From positions 81,720-145,719 of the forward strand of contig NZ_LPNO01000009.1 of NCBI RefSeq assembly GCF_001952855.1: a DNA stretch of 64,000 bases. Direction: 5' to 3'. A model generated the notes under the pieces. That model was given only the letters and a program-made list of their open reading frames with translations. It was not told the DNA's origin and did no database searches. Numbering within the stretch: the first letter of the stretch is position 1; every line of letters starts with the position of its first letter. Made by a program: the position numbers and the translations under genes. Below, one piece after another: positions 24,160 through 31,089 of the stretch. This DNA comes from Pseudomonas sp. ATCC PTA-122608 (lineage in GTDB: Bacteria > Pseudomonadota > Gammaproteobacteria > Pseudomonadales > Pseudomonadaceae).

Positions 24160-25440
24160 TTATGGTTTCTGGATTTGGCTAGAAGCCGCGCCATTCAAGG
24201 CCTCGGCTGCATTATGCGAATTTCCGTTTCTAGTCATTGTCGAGCGGTGAATAAGGCTGAAGCCCTTCCCGTCTAGCCAGTCGTGCCACTTGTTCAGGGC
24301 TTCGCGCTTGAGTAGTTCGGCAGAGGTGTGGATGTAGGTCTGCACGTTGCGGGTCATCGTGTGGTTCACCAGCATCTCGCCGATAAGGAAGTCGACGCCA
24401 AGATCAGTCCAGCCGGTGCGGGCAACCTTGCGCAGGTCGTGGCTGGTCCACTCGCCCTTGCCCAGCCGGGTGAACGCGGCGCATGCCTGGCTGTCGCTGA
24501 TCGGGCCACGGTTGCGTGCCGGGAACATGTAGGTGCCCTTGTAGCCCTTGGCTGACTGCCAATCGCGATATCGCTCCAGCAATGCGCACACCTGGTGGGT
24601 CAGCGGCAGGTGATGCTCGCAGCGAGTCTTGGTGTTCTCGGTGGGGATAAACCACTCGCCCTGCTCGCCCAGGGTCAGGTGGGACCACTGCGCCTGCCTG
24701 GTCTCCCCGGAGCGGGTGCCGTGGCACAGCATCATCAAGGCCAGCATGCAGTCCTGCGGGTGCTGGTCGAACCCTTCGGCCAGTTGCCCGATCACTTCCT
24801 CGAGTTGCACGGCGCGCAGGCGTGACGGTTTGGGCTGGATACGCGCCTTGGTGAAGTCGGTGAACTTGAATCCTGCAATCGGGTTGGTGGTGATCAGGCG
24901 CAGCTTCTCGGCCTGGCGAAACGCGACCACCAGTACGCCCCACATCAGCCTGACATAGGACAGGGACATTTCGGCCTGCATCGGCCACATGACTAGCTTG
25001 TCGAGCGTTGACCGATCAACATCCTCCACCGCCAGGGTGCCGAGCCGTGGCTTCAGATGGCACGAGATGATCGAGGTGTTGGTGGAACGGCGCTTGGCTG
25101 AAAGGCTGCGGTCAACGGACTGGCGAGCAGTGAACCAGTCCAGCAACTGACCAACCGTCTGTAACGTGCCCGCGGCGGCTGATGCCTTCGGGTCGGCGGC
25201 CAGGCGTTCGCGGATCTTTGGCAGAGCGCTGATCAGTCCCTTCACCGGAAGCTCCGGAAACCCGGCGATCTTCTCCCACTTCTTGCCCACCACCAGGTGC
25301 CAGGCGCCACGCTCCCGGTTTTGATGGAAGCGGAAATACACGCCTGGGTACCGAGCATCCCGCAGGTCACGGATATCGGTGTTGCCGGCCTGGCGCCGGA
25401 TCTCTGCGTCGGTAAACGAAGTGAGCAGTGTCTGGGTCAT
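24160..25440 (-). CDS. Second tyrosine recombinase, internal to replication region
   Basis: A 426-residue tyrosine recombinase with a full active site: Arg243 in HGTRSGE, Lys271, His334 and Arg337 in SHDLRK, His360 in LVNH and Tyr369. An N-terminal region of about 90 residues and a SAM-like core-binding domain (about 93-185) precede it. It overlaps the VRR-NUC gene by four bases, so it is part of the replication operon and not a recent insertion. It is unrelated in detail to the lambda-type integrase at the attachment site. It might resolve multimers, act in recombination or be a captured integrase. Confidence 0.9.
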   Translation of the reverse strand: MTQTLLTSFTDAEIRRQAGNTDIRDLRDARYPGVYFRFHQNRERGAWHLVVGKKWEKIAGFPELPVKGLISALPKIRERLAADPKASAAAGTLQTVGQLLDWFTARQSVDRSLSAKRRSTNTSIISCHLKPRLGTLAVEDVDRSTLDKLVMWPMQAEMSLSYVRLMWGVLVVAFRQAEKLRLITTNPIAGFKFTDFTKARIQPKPSRLRAVQLEEVIGQLAEGFDQHPQDCMLALMMLCHGTRSGETRQAQWSHLTLGEQGEWFIPTENTKTRCEHHLPLTHQVCALLERYRDWQSAKGYKGTYMFPARNRGPISDSQACAAFTRLGKGEWTSHDLRKVARTGWTDLGVDFLIGEMLVNHTMTRNVQTYIHTSAELLKREALNKWHDWLDGKGFSLIHRSTMTRNGNSHNAAEALNGAASSQIQKP

Positions 25441-25868
25441 GCGGCAGCCTTGGTTTGGGGTTGAAGTAGGTAAGCCCGGATTGCCTCAATGGCGTCGACG
25501 TGCCCACGGCAGACGATGGCCAGATAACCCTGATCAGTCAGCGCCTGCAGGTAGGCGTCCTGAGCCGGGGAGACGGCGGCGTCATACGGCGCCCGGGCTT
25601 TGAATTCGATGTACAGGCCGAAGTACCCGCCGCGAGCCATCGGCAGCACCAGATCGGGAACACCGGCCTTCACGCCCTGCTCTTTCAGCTTCATCGCTAC
25701 CAGCTTGTGCCGGTGCCCGCCGTTCGGGACGTGAAAAATCAGCTTGGATGCGACCGGGTAACGCAGCGCGATTTCCTTCATCAGCGCGGCCTGCTCCAGG
25801 CCTTCCCGGTCGACGGCCTTGGCACGCTTGGGTGCTGGGTTGAATGGCTTCACAGCAAATGGCTTCAA
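25437..25868 (-). CDS. VRR-NUC domain nuclease
   Basis: A 143-residue nuclease of the PD-(D/E)XK superfamily. GVPDLVLP carries the catalytic Asp and the YIEFKA strand the E-x-K pair; SPAQDAYLQALTDQGY then CRG completes the VRR-NUC signature. Stand-alone VRR-NUC proteins are common in phages and are thought to cut branched DNA such as Holliday junctions. It is coupled to the genes on both sides by four-base overlaps. Confidence 0.9.
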   Translation of the reverse strand: MKPFAVKPFNPAPKRAKAVDREGLEQAALMKEIALRYPVASKLIFHVPNGGHRHKLVAMKLKEQGVKAGVPDLVLPMARGGYFGLYIEFKARAPYDAAVSPAQDAYLQALTDQGYLAIVCRGHVDAIEAIRAYLLQPQTKAAA

Positions 25869-26161
25869 AGCTTCACCTTCCCTTCGCGAATGAGGATGTC
25901 TTGGGTGCGCATGACGCCCTCGGCGAGATACAGCCGGACCTCTTCACGGGTGAGCTGTACAGGCGCCTTGAGTCGACCATCGGCGATGTCGTGGCAGTAA
26001 CCGCAAGCCCAGGCGCCCTGGAAGTCGTTGGGCTTCATGCCCACGCCGCAGGTGCCGGACAATCGGTAGTGCGCCAGGACCGTGGTGGAGGATTCGCAAC
26101 CGCAACCCGGGAGCCGAACCTGGCATTCGCGATCGCGGGCAGCATTGGTGAGCTTGCTCAT
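25865..26161 (-). CDS. DUF1364 nuclease-domain protein
   Basis: A 98-residue protein starting MSKLTNAARDRECQVRLPGC, the opening of the DUF1364 family, with ACGYCHD forming a Cys-x2-Cys-His site. The family is common in lambdoid prophages near ninB/ninG and is predicted to be an HNH-like nuclease. The ATG at 26161 overlaps the stop of the P-type replication gene (ATGA); a longer open frame upstream lies inside that gene and was discounted. Confidence 0.85.
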   Translation of the reverse strand: MSKLTNAARDRECQVRLPGCGCESSTTVLAHYRLSGTCGVGMKPNDFQGAWACGYCHDIADGRLKAPVQLTREEVRLYLAEGVMRTQDILIREGKVKL

Positions 26162-26841
26162 TGGGCACCGCCGGCGCGGCGGGCACGCAGATCGGCCAGC
26201 GCCTTTTTCCCAACCTCCGGAGTTATCCGGGGCTCCAGACCCACCTCCGCCACCGGCACCGGGCTCAACTGCTCGCCCTGCCAGATGCGCCGGCACTGGA
26301 TCAGGTAGTGCTTTTCGAAGCTCGCCAATCCAAGCTCACGAGACAGCAGCGAGAGACTGTGGAAGCCCGCAGCCGCCGTGGCGTGGTAAATGGCCGGGTG
26401 ATACCACTTTTCGCAGCCACGCATAGCTGGGTGGCAGTTTCGAAGGGCCTGGGCGTAAGCAGACTCGACGCTGGGCAGCCCCAGACCCTCAGGGGCGAAG
26501 CACCAACTGACGAAAACGCCCGGGGCAGGCACGAAAGCCGATTTGCTTGCACTCACGACGCGCATGCCGTGATCGATCTGCTCCATTCGAGTAATTCCGG
26601 AGCGCATGAACTCGCCCAGCCACTCAAGTTTCGAGGCGTTCATGACAGCCTCGGTCGGCCAGGACTGGCGCCAGGCGCCGCACGCGCCGCGCAACCGGAG
26701 GAACAGATCGTCGATAACTGCTTGGGTTGCCGGGTCAACAGCCACCACGACTGGGGATTGATCTGGACCCTGGTAAGCGGGGTCGCATTGACGGCGCGCT
26801 ACCAGCTGGCTCGCCACAACAGGTTTGTTTGATCGGTTCAC
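26158..26841 (-). CDS. Replication protein P-like (helicase loader)
   Basis: A 227-residue protein resembling lambda P: the central WPTEAVMNASKLEWLGEFM, GITRMEQIDHGMR, FVPAPGVFVSWC block is the family signature, with a basic C-terminal region. It would recruit the host DnaB helicase to the initiator bound at the origin inside the adjacent O-type gene. It overlaps that gene by four bases, the same O-P order as lambda. Confidence 0.87.
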   Translation of the reverse strand: MNRSNKPVVASQLVARRQCDPAYQGPDQSPVVVAVDPATQAVIDDLFLRLRGACGAWRQSWPTEAVMNASKLEWLGEFMRSGITRMEQIDHGMRVVSASKSAFVPAPGVFVSWCFAPEGLGLPSVESAYAQALRNCHPAMRGCEKWYHPAIYHATAAAGFHSLSLLSRELGLASFEKHYLIQCRRIWQGEQLSPVPVAEVGLEPRITPEVGKKALADLRARRAGGAQ

Positions 26842-27629
26842 AGGCGCACCCCCTTCGCGGCCCAGTCTTCACCGGCCATGCTTTCCTCACTGGTGGACGC
26901 TCCGGCGGCCTGGGCACGCTCTCGTTTGATCCAGCCAGACAGCTTGAAACACCAGCCAGCGGCGGTATCGAGAACGGATGTTTTGGCGACGAAGAAACCC
27001 TTGAAGCCCGACAGCAGTTCAGCGGTCAGGGAGTCAGCCGGTAGCCCGGCGATTTTCAATTGAGTTTGCAGCGCCTCGTCCGACGGCACGAAGTCGGCAA
27101 ACATGGCGAAGCGCTGGCGATCATCTTGCTGCTCCAGCGCCTGGCGATCCTGCTCATCGATCAAGTCCGAAAGCTCGCGCTGCTGCTGCTCTTCGGTTCC
27201 TTGATGGTTAAGTGATGGATTGGGTGCAGCTGCTGCACCCCGTTCTGTTCCAGGCTGCACCCCGTTCTGTTGTGGTTTGCACCCCGCCGCGTCATCTGCA
27301 CCCCGTTTTGCACGGGGTGCAGGATTTGCACCCCGCAATATTTGGAGGTCATAGACGACAGGACGACGGTCATGGCGATCAATGTGCACCGCCGCGATGG
27401 CCTGATTGCCCTTCTTGATTAGGCCGGACTGTTCCAGGTCGTCAAGCTTGTAACGGACTGTGCGCTCGGAAAGCCCGGTGTCCTGGGCCAGGGTAGAGGC
27501 AGACGGAAAGGCCCCAGTGCCGTTCGAACCGGCGTAGTTGGCCAGGCACAGCAGCACATGCCGAGCGCTGGAGTCTTTGAGGGTTTGCACGGGCAAAGAA
27601 AGCGCCCATGACATAGCTTGAACGCTCAC
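26838..27629 (-). CDS. Replication initiator, O-like, carrying the origin
   Basis: A 263-residue protein. Residues about 5-75 form a winged-helix domain (SARHVLLCLANYAG, PSASTLAQDTGLSERTVRYKLDDLEQSGLI), the usual DNA-binding half of phage O-type initiators. A low-complexity linker (about 98-150) follows, and the C-terminal part with GFKGFF and FKLSGWIKR is DnaT-like. The linker coding region contains a cluster of TGCACCCCG repeats that look like iterons, so protein and binding site are encoded together as in lambda. It sits between the Rha/antirepressor gene and the P-type gene. Confidence 0.85.
   Translation of the reverse strand: MSVQAMSWALSLPVQTLKDSSARHVLLCLANYAGSNGTGAFPSASTLAQDTGLSERTVRYKLDDLEQSGLIKKGNQAIAAVHIDRHDRRPVVYDLQILRGANPAPRAKRGADDAAGCKPQQNGVQPGTERGAAAAPNPSLNHQGTEEQQQRELSDLIDEQDRQALEQQDDRQRFAMFADFVPSDEALQTQLKIAGLPADSLTAELLSGFKGFFVAKTSVLDTAAGWCFKLSGWIKRERAQAAGASTSEESMAGEDWAAKGVRL
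27222..27335. repeat. Iteron cluster, predicted phage replication origin
   Basis: Nine-base TGCACCCCG occurs in direct orientation at 27234, 27256, 27278, 27297 and 27327, and inverted at 27313-27321, with a partial inverted copy GGGTGCA at 27222-27228. The first three direct copies are 22 bases apart, about two helical turns. All lie within the linker-coding part of the O-like gene, as ori-lambda does. Confidence 0.8.
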
Positions 27630-28330
27630 AGCGAGTTTCCTTGGAGTTGTTCGGCGAGAGTGGTGATGCCTTTACGGGTGACCATGACCTGCTCCACCAC
27701 CTTCAGGTCTTCCTCGGCGCCCTTCCCTACCGTGACCAGCTTGTGCTCGAGCAGGCCTGAGGTCAGGCGAGGCTGGTAGGCAGACCAGGCGGCGAAGGAT
27801 GTGCGGCGGTAGATCCAGCGGTTGTCGCTGAGCCACTTGAAGAGCTTCAGCGGGCCGACACCCAGCTGCTTTGCTGCCGAGGTAATGCAGATTGAGCCGG
27901 CGGTAGCGGAAAGAAGCTCAAGGGCTTGAACCTTCGGGGCCTGCTGCTGGATGACCAGGTGCAGCGAAGCGTTCTGCTTGGCTTGATCGGCAGCTAACTG
28001 GAGGGCTTCGGCAAAGTTGGAAGGCATCGATATGGTGTGTCGCGACACCTTTTCGAGTTCGCCAAGACGTGTCACGACACGATGGCGAAGCGGGATGCTG
28101 TACCCGGTCAGAAGTGTCTCGGTGAGCACGCGGTCAAGTTGGAACTCGGCGGTGTAACCGCGCCCGTCCTTTTCTTCCTGAAGATGGCGCAGATTTGCGC
28201 CATCCTTCTCCAGGGCATCGCGCATCACGCGAATGTCGCGGATGACATCCTTGTGTTGCTTGCCGGTGAGTTCGGCGATCTCCCGGCTCGACATGCTGAC
28301 TGTATTGCTTGGAGCAACAAGTGTGTTCAT
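27626..28330 (-). CDS. Rha-family regulator fused to ANT antirepressor domain
   Basis: A 234-residue two-domain protein. Residues about 8-95 match the Rha phage regulatory family (SSREIAELTGKQHKDVIRDIR, YTAEFQLDRVLTETLLTGY). Residues about 120-230 match the phage antirepressor C-terminal domain (KQLGVGPLKLFKWLSDNRWIYR). Rha proteins interfere with infection when overexpressed, and ANT domains bind DNA or repressors. As an early operon gene it may modulate CI or host regulators. The start at 28330 follows GGGGCC. Confidence 0.88.
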   Translation of the reverse strand: MNTLVAPSNTVSMSSREIAELTGKQHKDVIRDIRVMRDALEKDGANLRHLQEEKDGRGYTAEFQLDRVLTETLLTGYSIPLRHRVVTRLGELEKVSRHTISMPSNFAEALQLAADQAKQNASLHLVIQQQAPKVQALELLSATAGSICITSAAKQLGVGPLKLFKWLSDNRWIYRRTSFAAWSAYQPRLTSGLLEHKLVTVGKGAEEDLKVVEQVMVTRKGITTLAEQLQGNSL

Positions 28331-28363
28331 AATGGCCCCACAAGTTAAATTGCTGTTGAAAGG

Positions 28364-28387
28364 ACCGCCCTGCCAGGCGGTTTTTTT
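28364..28387 (+). terminator. Plus-strand terminator inside the minus-strand operon
   Basis: On the plus strand ACCGCC/GGCGGT with a six-base loop is followed by seven T residues. On the minus strand no T tract follows, so it acts against the direction of the genes around it and would stop antisense transcripts before they reach the CII/Cro/CI region. Confidence 0.75.
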
Positions 28388-28398
28388 ATGTCTGGGAT

Positions 28399-28821
28399 TC
28401 AGGCGGCCTTCAGCGATTCGCGCAGCACATGCAGCGCATCAATCGCTTCCTGAATGGCCTTCTCGCCCTGTGCTTTTTCGTGCTGGCTGATGTGGTTGTC
28501 CGCGGCGGCATCGAAGATCAATCGACCCACGTCACCGCATTCGGCGGACAGGTGGCCGAGCGCAACCATAAGTGGCTTGGCTGCGGGCTTCTCGCGGGCT
28601 ACCAGTTCAAAGCCGAACTGGTCTGAAAGAGCCAGGAGGGGGCGCATATCGCCGGTGTGAAGCAGGATTCCGAACAGGTGCTCGATGGTCAGGTGATGAG
28701 CCGCGTTGTCCGGGTTTGAGCGCTGCAGCAGGCTCACGTGTGCCAGGCACATCTTCCCGGCCAGTTCTTCTGCCCCACTTTCCTTGATGGTGGTGTGGCA
28801 AGCCCTCAAGAAATCTTCCAT
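28399..28821 (-). CDS. CII-like regulatory protein (Phage_CP76 type)
   Basis: A 140-residue helical protein encoded directly after Cro, the cII position. The segment LLQRSNPDNAAHHLTIEHLF then LLHTGDMRPLLALSDQFGFEL follows the pattern of the CII-type regulators of the Phage_CP76 family (P2/186 CII-related). It probably activates repressor transcription and the lysogeny decision. The ATG at 28821 follows GAGG by nine bases; an open extension upstream has no ribosome site. Confidence 0.75.
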   Translation of the reverse strand: MEDFLRACHTTIKESGAEELAGKMCLAHVSLLQRSNPDNAAHHLTIEHLFGILLHTGDMRPLLALSDQFGFELVAREKPAAKPLMVALGHLSAECGDVGRLIFDAAADNHISQHEKAQGEKAIQEAIDALHVLRESLKAA

Positions 28822-28904
28822 TCGTAAAACCTCAAATTTGTTTCCGTGGTAGCGGGCGCCAGGTACGGCGATCATTCGCTCAACAGATCAATGACAGGGA
28901 CGCC

Positions 28905-29084
28905 TTATGCAGCAGTTTTCTTCTTGTCGGCCTTCAGCTGGCCGCCGGTCACATGCTCAAGCTGGTATTGACGGAGCTCTGGAATCTCATCGCCCCACTG
29001 CCGGACAGCCTCGTATGTGATGCCGAGCGCTTTAGCGAGGGGCGCGATTCCTTTGAAATGTTTAATTGCGTCGGCACGGTTCAT
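28905..29084 (-). CDS. cro: Cro-like repressor (P22 Cro type)
   Basis: A 59-residue helix-turn-helix protein divergent from cI. The sequence DAIKHFKGIAPLAKALGIT then YEAVRQWGDEIPELRQYQLE follows P22-type Cro proteins, with the recognition helix at YEAVRQW. AAGGAG lies seven bases before the ATG at 29084. It should repress transcription from the immunity region and help enter lytic growth. The gene is short but the family fit and ribosome site are strong. Confidence 0.9.
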   Translation of the reverse strand: MNRADAIKHFKGIAPLAKALGITYEAVRQWGDEIPELRQYQLEHVTGGQLKADKKKTAA

Positions 29085-29109
29085 GGCTGACTCCTTTGGG
29101 TATACGGCA

Positions 29110-29166
29110 ATTCAAGCATGCTTGTGTTTACTAAGCAAGCATGCTTGCCAAGCTAACTTGTAGATT
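29110..29166. promoter_or_regulatory. Right operator with PR and PRM
   Basis: CAAGCATGCTTG palindromes lie at 29113-29124 and 29136-29147, 23 bases apart, and a looser one, CAAGCTAACTTG, at 29149-29160. On the minus strand TTGCTT (29138-29133), 17 bases, TTGAAT (29115-29110) forms PR for cro, covered by the first two sites. On the plus strand TAGATT at 29161-29166, the same -10 as lambda PRM, would start transcription at the cI ATG. Confidence 0.82.
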
Positions 29167-29172
29167 GCTTGC

Positions 29173-30021
29173 ATGAAAATTACTGATCGGATTGCGAAAC
29201 TTGTCCTGGCGCGAAAGCCAGAGATTGGGCCGCGAGGATTCAAAAGGGATATAGCGACCACCTGCGGGGTCAGCTACGAAGCTGTTCGTCAGTGGTTTGC
29301 CGGTGATACCGGCAACATTAAGAACGAAAACCTGGTAGCGATCGCTGAAGGCTATGACACGACGGTCGACTGGCTGCTGTCAGGCAAGGGTGAGCCGCCG
29401 AGCCGGAAGGCTGCGGGCGCTCCAAAGGTCGGCAAGTATTCTTCGGCGGATTTGGTCAAACAGATGCTCGATAAGCACGGCCGAGGCCTATCGGAAGACG
29501 CACGAGCGAGAATCGCCGAGGTGGTAGAAGAGGTGGCGCTTGAGTCGAAGTTGACCAATGTAGTGAAGGTCGACTTCACCAGGGCCGGCCAAGTCGGCGA
29601 CGAAGTATGGATTGCCCACTACGACGTGCGCGCAGCGATGGGCGGCGGCCAGATCCCGCACGAATTCCCAGAAATGCTTCAGGATATACGGGTCAGCCCC
29701 AAACACTTGAGGGAGATGGGAGTTTCGTTCAAAGAGCACTTCCACCTCAAGATGATCACCGGGTGGGGGCAGTCAATGGCGCCGACAATCAAAGATCGCG
29801 ACCCGCTGCTGGTAGATATCACCATCCGGGAGTTCACCGGGGATGGCATATACCTCTTCTCGCACGACGAGATGCTCTACGTGAAGCGCTTGCAGAAGAA
29901 AGGTAAAGATCGTTTCAAGATGATCTCGGACAACAAGCACCACGACCCGGAGGATATCAGGGTAGATGACACCCACATCTTGGCCCGCGTGCTGTACGTG
30001 TGGAACGGACTGCCGGTATAA
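29173..30021 (+). CDS. cI: CI-type repressor with S24 peptidase domain
   Basis: A 282-residue LexA/CI-type repressor. The N-terminal helix-turn-helix (about residues 20-68) includes YEAVRQWFAG, almost the same recognition helix as the Cro protein, so both should read the same operators. The C-terminal S24 domain has the Ser-Lys dyad: Ser201 in GWGQSMAP and Lys238 in YVKRL. The usual Ala-Gly cleavage pair is not obvious; the equivalent region reads RAAMGGG. There is no ribosome site, and a PRM-like -10 places the transcript start at the ATG, so the mRNA is probably leaderless as in lambda lysogens. A strong terminator follows. Confidence 0.93.
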   Translation: MKITDRIAKLVLARKPEIGPRGFKRDIATTCGVSYEAVRQWFAGDTGNIKNENLVAIAEGYDTTVDWLLSGKGEPPSRKAAGAPKVGKYSSADLVKQMLDKHGRGLSEDARARIAEVVEEVALESKLTNVVKVDFTRAGQVGDEVWIAHYDVRAAMGGGQIPHEFPEMLQDIRVSPKHLREMGVSFKEHFHLKMITGWGQSMAPTIKDRDPLLVDITIREFTGDGIYLFSHDEMLYVKRLQKKGKDRFKMISDNKHHDPEDIRVDDTHILARVLYVWNGLPV

Positions 30022-30037
30022 GACCATGCCCTTCATC

Positions 30038-30066
30038 AAAGCCCGGCCAGCGCCGGGCTTTTTATT
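30038..30066 (+). terminator. Terminator after cI
   Basis: A 9-bp stem AAAGCCCGG/CCGGGCTTT with a six-base loop is followed by TTATT on the plus strand. It ends the cI transcript between cI and the convergent DUF1654 gene. The stem begins and ends with A/T runs, so it may work in both directions. Confidence 0.85.
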
Positions 30067-30071
30067 GCCCG

Positions 30072-30389
30072 CTAGAAAGGCGCCGCCTCTTCTTCCTGCT
30101 CAAACTCAACCTCGCCCCTCCCCACCACCTCAAGTTCCTGCTGCTCCCACCTCACCGTCACGCTGCCGTCGTCATTGAGAGTCAACTCAAGCTCGTCGGT
30201 TTCGGCGATCACGCCCAGCACCTCTTCCCACTCTCGATCTCCGTCCGTGTCCAGGCGATGAATCGTCACCCAGCGCTGCGCCTGCGCCACGGGGTGGTTG
30301 ATCATCGACGACACCCTCAAACCCAGCCGTTCCATGCCCGTCATTTCTACCCGCGGTGATCCTGCTGGACTTCCCTTCTGCTTAGCCAT
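30072..30389 (-). CDS. DUF1654 protein with SOS box
   Basis: A 105-residue protein of the DUF1654 family, known from Pseudomonas chromosomes and prophages: GLRVSSMINHPVAQAQRWVTIHR then DTDGDREWEEVLGVIAETDEL and VRWEQ. The family has no established function. The start at 30389 follows GGGAGGTGG; an upstream extension would read through the promoter region. A LexA-type box lies 19 bases before the start and CI operators lie further up, so the gene should respond to both. It is convergent with cI. Confidence 0.85.
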   Translation of the reverse strand: MAKQKGSPAGSPRVEMTGMERLGLRVSSMINHPVAQAQRWVTIHRLDTDGDREWEEVLGVIAETDELELTLNDDGSVTVRWEQQELEVVGRGEVEFEQEEEAAPF

Positions 30390-30407
30390 AACCACCTCCC
30401 AAGAATG

Positions 30408-30423
30408 CTGTACATACGTACAG
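30408..30423. promoter_or_regulatory. LexA-type SOS box upstream of DUF1654 gene
   Basis: CTGTACATACGTACAG fits CTG-N10-CAG with palindromic arms CTGTAC/GTACAG. It lies between the left operator and the DUF1654 start, covering the likely -10 region of that gene. Confidence 0.75.
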
Positions 30424-30438
30424 TAAGCAAAATAAACA

Positions 30439-30493
30439 CAAGCGTGCTTGCATTCAGTACACAAGCATGCTTTTATAAATGCAAGCCGACTTG
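30439..30493. promoter_or_regulatory. Left operator and candidate PL
   Basis: Three CI/Cro sites match the right operator: CAAGCGTGCTTG 30439-30450, CAAGCATGCTTT 30462-30473 and CAAGCCGACTTG 30482-30493, with centres 23 and 20 bases apart. A plus-strand promoter TTGCAT (30448-30453), 17 bases, TTTTAT (30471-30476) overlaps the first two and would start the left operon. The first site also covers the likely -35 region of the DUF1654 gene. Confidence 0.8.
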
Positions 30494-30777
30494 TGCTTCT
30501 CAGCAAGTACACGGCGACCACCGCTCTTTAACAGCCAGCGCAACAAACAACAGACCGCATTGCCTCTACCGGCGACCGGCGAGCAGACAGGCCCGAAAGC
30601 CTGCCAACGACAGGGAAAACCTTGTACGGCTGCCCGATGGTGAAACGCCAGAACCGAGTGAACGACCCGGCAAGCAATGCGCCCCGCCCCTTCCGGCGGT
30701 AATTGGACGGAAATTTTCACTGATGCACCCAGCTGAGGTTCGGTCGGGTGCATTGGGAAAACAACCGAGGAAAAATC
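30494..30777 (+). promoter_or_regulatory. nut-like leader of the left operon
   Basis: This 284-base non-coding leader opens with CGCTCTTTAACA at 30522-30533, identical at its core to the boxA of lambda and rRNA operons. A hairpin CAGGC/GCCTG with loop CCGAAA follows at 30588-30603, resembling boxB. A third structure pairs ATGCACCC (30723-30730) with GGGTGCAT (30746-30753) before the first gene. An N-type antitermination site is inferred, but I see no obvious N protein; the first gene product is a candidate only by position. Confidence 0.6.
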
Positions 30778-31089
30778 ATGAACCTGTACACGCATCAGAG
30801 CGGCCTGCTCGCCCTCAAGCCTGAGCGTCAGGAGGCTTGCAAAAAGGCAGGCGTAACCGTACTGAACTTCGGCGAGAAAGTGGCAAAGGGCGGGATATTG
30901 ATCGCAGATACTCGTCCGCGTGGTTTCTTGGGCGGCCGAGGCCCGGACGATCCGGCAGCCACAATGATCATCATTGGCGGCGTATTCAAACCGGAGAAAG
31001 TCTTCTATTTCAAGAGCTTCGATAGAGCCTTGAAAAAAGCTTTGAAGCTCGAAGCTGGAACAACCAGCGCCACGACAGCCTGTCGTTAA
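30778..31089 (+). CDS. First left-operon gene, hypothetical
   Basis: A 103-residue basic protein starting at 30778 with GAGGAAAA seven bases upstream. It has a glycine-rich GFLGGRGPDDP turn region, a hydrophobic TMIIIGGVF strand and a lysine-rich helix (FDRALKKALKLE). I do not recognise it. Its place as the first gene after the boxA/boxB-like leader would suit an antiterminator, but it lacks the short arginine-rich N-peptide shape. Confidence 0.65.
   Translation: MNLYTHQSGLLALKPERQEACKKAGVTVLNFGEKVAKGGILIADTRPRGFLGGRGPDDPAATMIIIGGVFKPEKVFYFKSFDRALKKALKLEAGTTSATTACR

Noticed and set aside
27222..27335. Repeat cluster considered as CRISPR
   Set aside because: Units of nine bases in both orientations, irregular spacing and location inside a coding gene do not fit a CRISPR array.
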